From: Lederbergia lenta NBRC 16444
GTDB lineage: Bacteria; Bacillota; Bacilli; Bacillales; Bacillaceae_C
Direction: 5' to 3'
DNA: 64,000 nt
Assembly: GCF_001591545.1 (NCBI RefSeq)
Contig: NZ_BCVC01000002.1
Coordinates: 310,001 to 374,000 of the forward strand
Shown here: piece by piece, positions 62,043 through 64,000 of the stretch
How positions within the stretch are numbered: position 1 is the first letter of the stretch
How the letters are laid out: the number at the start of each line of letters is the position of its first letter
Position numbers and translations under genes: made by a program
Notes under the pieces: model-generated
What the model saw: the letters and a program-made list of their open reading frames with translations, nothing else
What the model was told of the DNA's origin: nothing
Database searches by the model: none

Positions 62043-62915
62043 ATGAGAACGAAAAAAGAGATGATGGATCTAATCATGTATACAGCCAGGGAAGATGAAC
62101 GAATTCGTGCTGTCATCATGAATGGCTCTCGTACTAATCCAAATGCAAAGAAAGACTGTTTCCAAGATTATGATATTGTGTATATAGTCAATGATTTGCA
62201 GTCATTTACATCCAATCATACTTGGGTGAAACGATTTGGTGAAATAATGATTATGCAAATGCCAGAGGAGATGAAACTACCACCTGCAGCTAATGATGGT
62301 CACTTCGCTTACTTGATGCAATTCACAGATGGCAATCGAATAGACCTCACCTTAGTCCCTGTTAAAGTAGCGGATAACTTGATTAGTCGAGATAGTTTAA
62401 GTATTCTTCTGCTCGATAAAGATAAAGTAATAGAACCATTTCCACCTGCTAATGATACAGATTATCATATAATGCCACCTACCGCGAAGCAATTTACGGA
62501 TTGCTGTAATGAATTTTGGTGGGTTAGTACATATGTAGCAAAAGGACTTTGGCGAAAGGAGATAACGTATGCAAAAGAAGCGCTTGAAATACCAGTCAGA
62601 AACATGCTCATTAAAATGCTAGAATGGTATATTGGTGTACAGAACCATTTCACCGTTAGCGCAGGTAAAAGTGGTAAATATTTTGAGGAATATCTTGATG
62701 ACTATATATGGAAAGAATTCCTGAAGACATATCCTAACGCTGAATACGATAATATCTGGGATTCACTTTTTGCAATGTGTGATTTATTTAGAAAAATTGC
62801 TGTAAATATTGCGGATCATTTTGATTACGACTATCCGTATGGGGATGATAAAAGGGTAACAGCTCATTTGAAGCATGTTAGGTTGCTACCTAAAGACACA
62901 AAAACAATGTATTAG
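62043..62915 (+). CDS. aadK: Aminoglycoside 6-adenylyltransferase-like (AadK family)
   Basis: 290 residues. N-terminal nucleotidyltransferase motif MNGSRTNPNAKKDCFQDYDI (G-S...D-x-D) and the helical C-terminal half of ANT(6)/AadK (284 aa in B. subtilis). Would adenylylate streptomycin at O-6 if active. Ribosome site GGGGGG. Third of three same-strand genes. Confidence 0.82.
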   Translation: MRTKKEMMDLIMYTAREDERIRAVIMNGSRTNPNAKKDCFQDYDIVYIVNDLQSFTSNHTWVKRFGEIMIMQMPEEMKLPPAANDGHFAYLMQFTDGNRIDLTLVPVKVADNLISRDSLSILLLDKDKVIEPFPPANDTDYHIMPPTAKQFTDCCNEFWWVSTYVAKGLWRKEITYAKEALEIPVRNMLIKMLEWYIGVQNHFTVSAGKSGKYFEEYLDDYIWKEFLKTYPNAEYDNIWDSLFAMCDLFRKIAVNIADHFDYDYPYGDDKRVTAHLKHVRLLPKDTKTMY

Positions 62916-63026
62916 CAGATAGACAGAAAGAGTTATTCGGAAAGAAACAGATAATTAAAATTTGTTTAATTGCATTAAGTTTGGGGATTATTATATATAT
63001 ATGTTCAAATTTAGGAGGTATATATA

Positions 63027-63569
63027 ATGAAACGGATGCTCTTACTTTTAGGAATGTTGATGCTTACACTAGCTCTAGTAGCATGTGGGCAAAATAATGA
63101 TGATGATAACGCAAACCAAGATAATGGAGCAGTGACAAATCCAGAGCCTGAAAAGGATGATAATACCACAGGTCAAACCAATAATGAGAATACGAATAAT
63201 GGCACAACGACAGATGCGACTGCCCAAGATGACATGAAGCAAAAAATGGATGATCTTGAATACACGAAATTTGGAATAGATGTCGATTATAATAATAATA
63301 AAGATTATGATGCAGAAATAGAGCTAGATAATAATCTTATTGAAGCGGAATTAGAAGATGATCTAAATGGCGTAAATATTGAAGGTGAAGAAGCATTTAA
63401 TAAAATCTATCCAAACGTTAAAAAGCTAAAGATAGATCAATCTACACCAAAAGAAGATGTTATTGCAGAAGTTATGAAAGCTTTTGATTTACCAGCAGAT
63501 TATATAAAGCTTGAAGTAGAGGTCAAGTTTAAAGATGGTACTAAAATGGAATACGAAGATAGAAAATAA
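63027..63569 (+). CDS. YusW-like lipoprotein
   Basis: 180 residues: signal peptide with lipobox LALVAC (Cys20), a long Asn/Asp/Thr-rich linker (about 22-72), then a compact YusW-like domain ending KFKDGTKMEYEDRK. Likely anchored outside the membrane; Lgt is also in this window. Function unknown. AGGAGGT upstream. Confidence 0.8.
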   Translation: MKRMLLLLGMLMLTLALVACGQNNDDDNANQDNGAVTNPEPEKDDNTTGQTNNENTNNGTTTDATAQDDMKQKMDDLEYTKFGIDVDYNNNKDYDAEIELDNNLIEAELEDDLNGVNIEGEEAFNKIYPNVKKLKIDQSTPKEDVIAEVMKAFDLPADYIKLEVEVKFKDGTKMEYEDRK

Positions 63570-63594
63570 GCTTGATTCATATGTATAGACATAC

Positions 63595-63643
63595 TGGCAG
63601 TGAAAGACTCAAATGTAAGGAGAGTCTTTCACTGCCAATTTTT
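63595..63643. terminator. Bidirectional terminator
   Basis: TGGCAGTGAAAGACTC and GAGTCTTTCACTGCCA form a perfect 16-bp stem between two converging genes, with ATTTTTA after it on the plus strand. Confidence 0.9.
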
Positions 63644-63650
63644 AATCCTA

Positions 63651-64000
63651 TTATTTTAATAAAGTAATTACTCGCTCTCTCATATAGTTATAACTAGGCT
63701 GATCATCTTTTTTTGCGAAAAAACGAAGTCCATCTATTCCTTTAAATAAAAGATGACAACGTAATCTTTCTTCAAAGTATGGAATGTCTTTACCAGTTTT
63801 CGCCCATAAATTACGTACCCGCTGAGGGAATTCGAGTTGTGGGGACCAGAAATGTAATCCTGCTAGGTCAAACATAAAATCACCAAACATAGCCATCTCC
63901 CAATCAACAATTCCTGTAACTTGTTGCCCATCAGAAAGCATATTGCCTAAGTGAAAGTCACCGTGAACCAAATGGGGGGTGGCGGGTGAAAAGTTTGCTA
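63651..64000 (-). CDS. APH-family phosphotransferase, 3' part only
   Basis: The frame runs open to the window end, so the start lies beyond 64000. FSPATPHLVHGDFHLGNML contains the catalytic HGDFHxxN, and GIVDWEMAMFGD the Mg-binding DWE. C-terminal half of an aminoglycoside/hydroxylated-substrate kinase fold; substrate unknown. It is not the same gene as the frameshifted kinase at 54741 but belongs to the same superfamily. Confidence 0.85.
   Translation of the reverse strand, partial: ANFSPATPHLVHGDFHLGNMLSDGQQVTGIVDWEMAMFGDFMFDLAGLHFWSPQLEFPQRVRNLWAKTGKDIPYFEERLRCHLLFKGIDGLRFFAKKDDQPSYNYMRERVITLLK

Noticed and set aside
60554..62915. Integron or transposon-borne resistance cassette
   Set aside because: No integrase, attC-like site, insertion sequence or flanking direct repeat is visible, and base composition resembles neighbours.

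Overview
The window is about 38% G+C by eye and looks like the chromosome of a low-GC Gram-positive of the order Bacillales. Gene order follows Bacillus subtilis over long stretches: csbA-uvrB-uvrA, yvlB-yvlD, hprK-lgt-yvoD-ppaX-yvoF, yvcD-trxB-yvcJ-yvcK-whiA, clpP/tRNA-Arg, cggR-gap-pgk-tpi-gpmI-eno, and secG-est-rnr-smpB-ssrA. Strong AAGGAGG-type ribosome sites and many GTG/TTG starts fit this. The dispersed GTCTAGCTCCAG...GGCGCTTCCAC repeats suggest a Planococcaceae/Caryophanaceae relative such as Sporosarcina; that placement is inference.

Layout. 0-2.3 kb: end of an ArsR repressor and a CadA-type P1B ATPase. 2.3-10.2 kb: phosphate block, phoPR two-component system then pstS-pstC-pstA-pstB-pstB-phoU behind an 11-bp-periodic array of PHO boxes. 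10.2-13.2 kb: a structured non-coding stretch, an HD-domain nucleotidase, csbA, a small ECF sigma operon and a DUF2164 gene. 13.2-18.3 kb: uvrBA with an SOS box. 18.4-24.2 kb: envelope-stress yvlB-yvlD behind an ECF-type promoter, then hprK-lgt-yvoD-ppaX-yvoF. 24.5-32.1 kb: TPR protein, trxB, rapZ-yvcK-whiA and an ABC exporter. 32.2-34.7 kb: clpP with a CtsR box, a DUF6241 protein, tRNA-Arg(CCG), a 21-nt tandem repeat and a glutaredoxin. 34.7-42.2 kb: the glycolytic operon with a near-perfect CggR operator. 42.2-47.3 kb: repeat-rich spacer, then secG, esterase, RNase R, smpB and tmRNA, a ribosome-rescue and RNA-quality-control block.

47.5-55.4 kb is accessory metal-resistance DNA: a CDF exporter with its ArsR repressor, a copYZA copper operon with two cop boxes, a glutaredoxin-like protein, a second CopZ-like chaperone behind a CsoR-like site, and two decayed genes (a duplicated HxHP-domain protein with three in-frame stops and a frameshifted APH kinase). 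55.6-58.9 kb: lipoteichoic acid synthase and a membrane/MltG-like pair. 59.1-64 kb: GNAT enzyme, two tiny genes, a trio resembling aminoglycoside nucleotidyltransferase / TmrB / AadK, a YusW-like lipoprotein and the start of another APH-family gene.

The genes form recognisable circuits: PhoPR controls Pst uptake; HprK/P with PpaX (catabolite control and pyrophosphate disposal) sits upstream of the CggR-controlled lower glycolytic pathway; ArsR, CopY and probably CsoR each sit on an operator beside the exporter or chaperone they would control. I did not find a clear new multi-gene system. The best leads are an uncharacterised membrane protein / ECF sigma / small TM protein operon, a mutually exclusive hairpin set after phoU, and a 21-nt, two-helical-turn tandem repeat.
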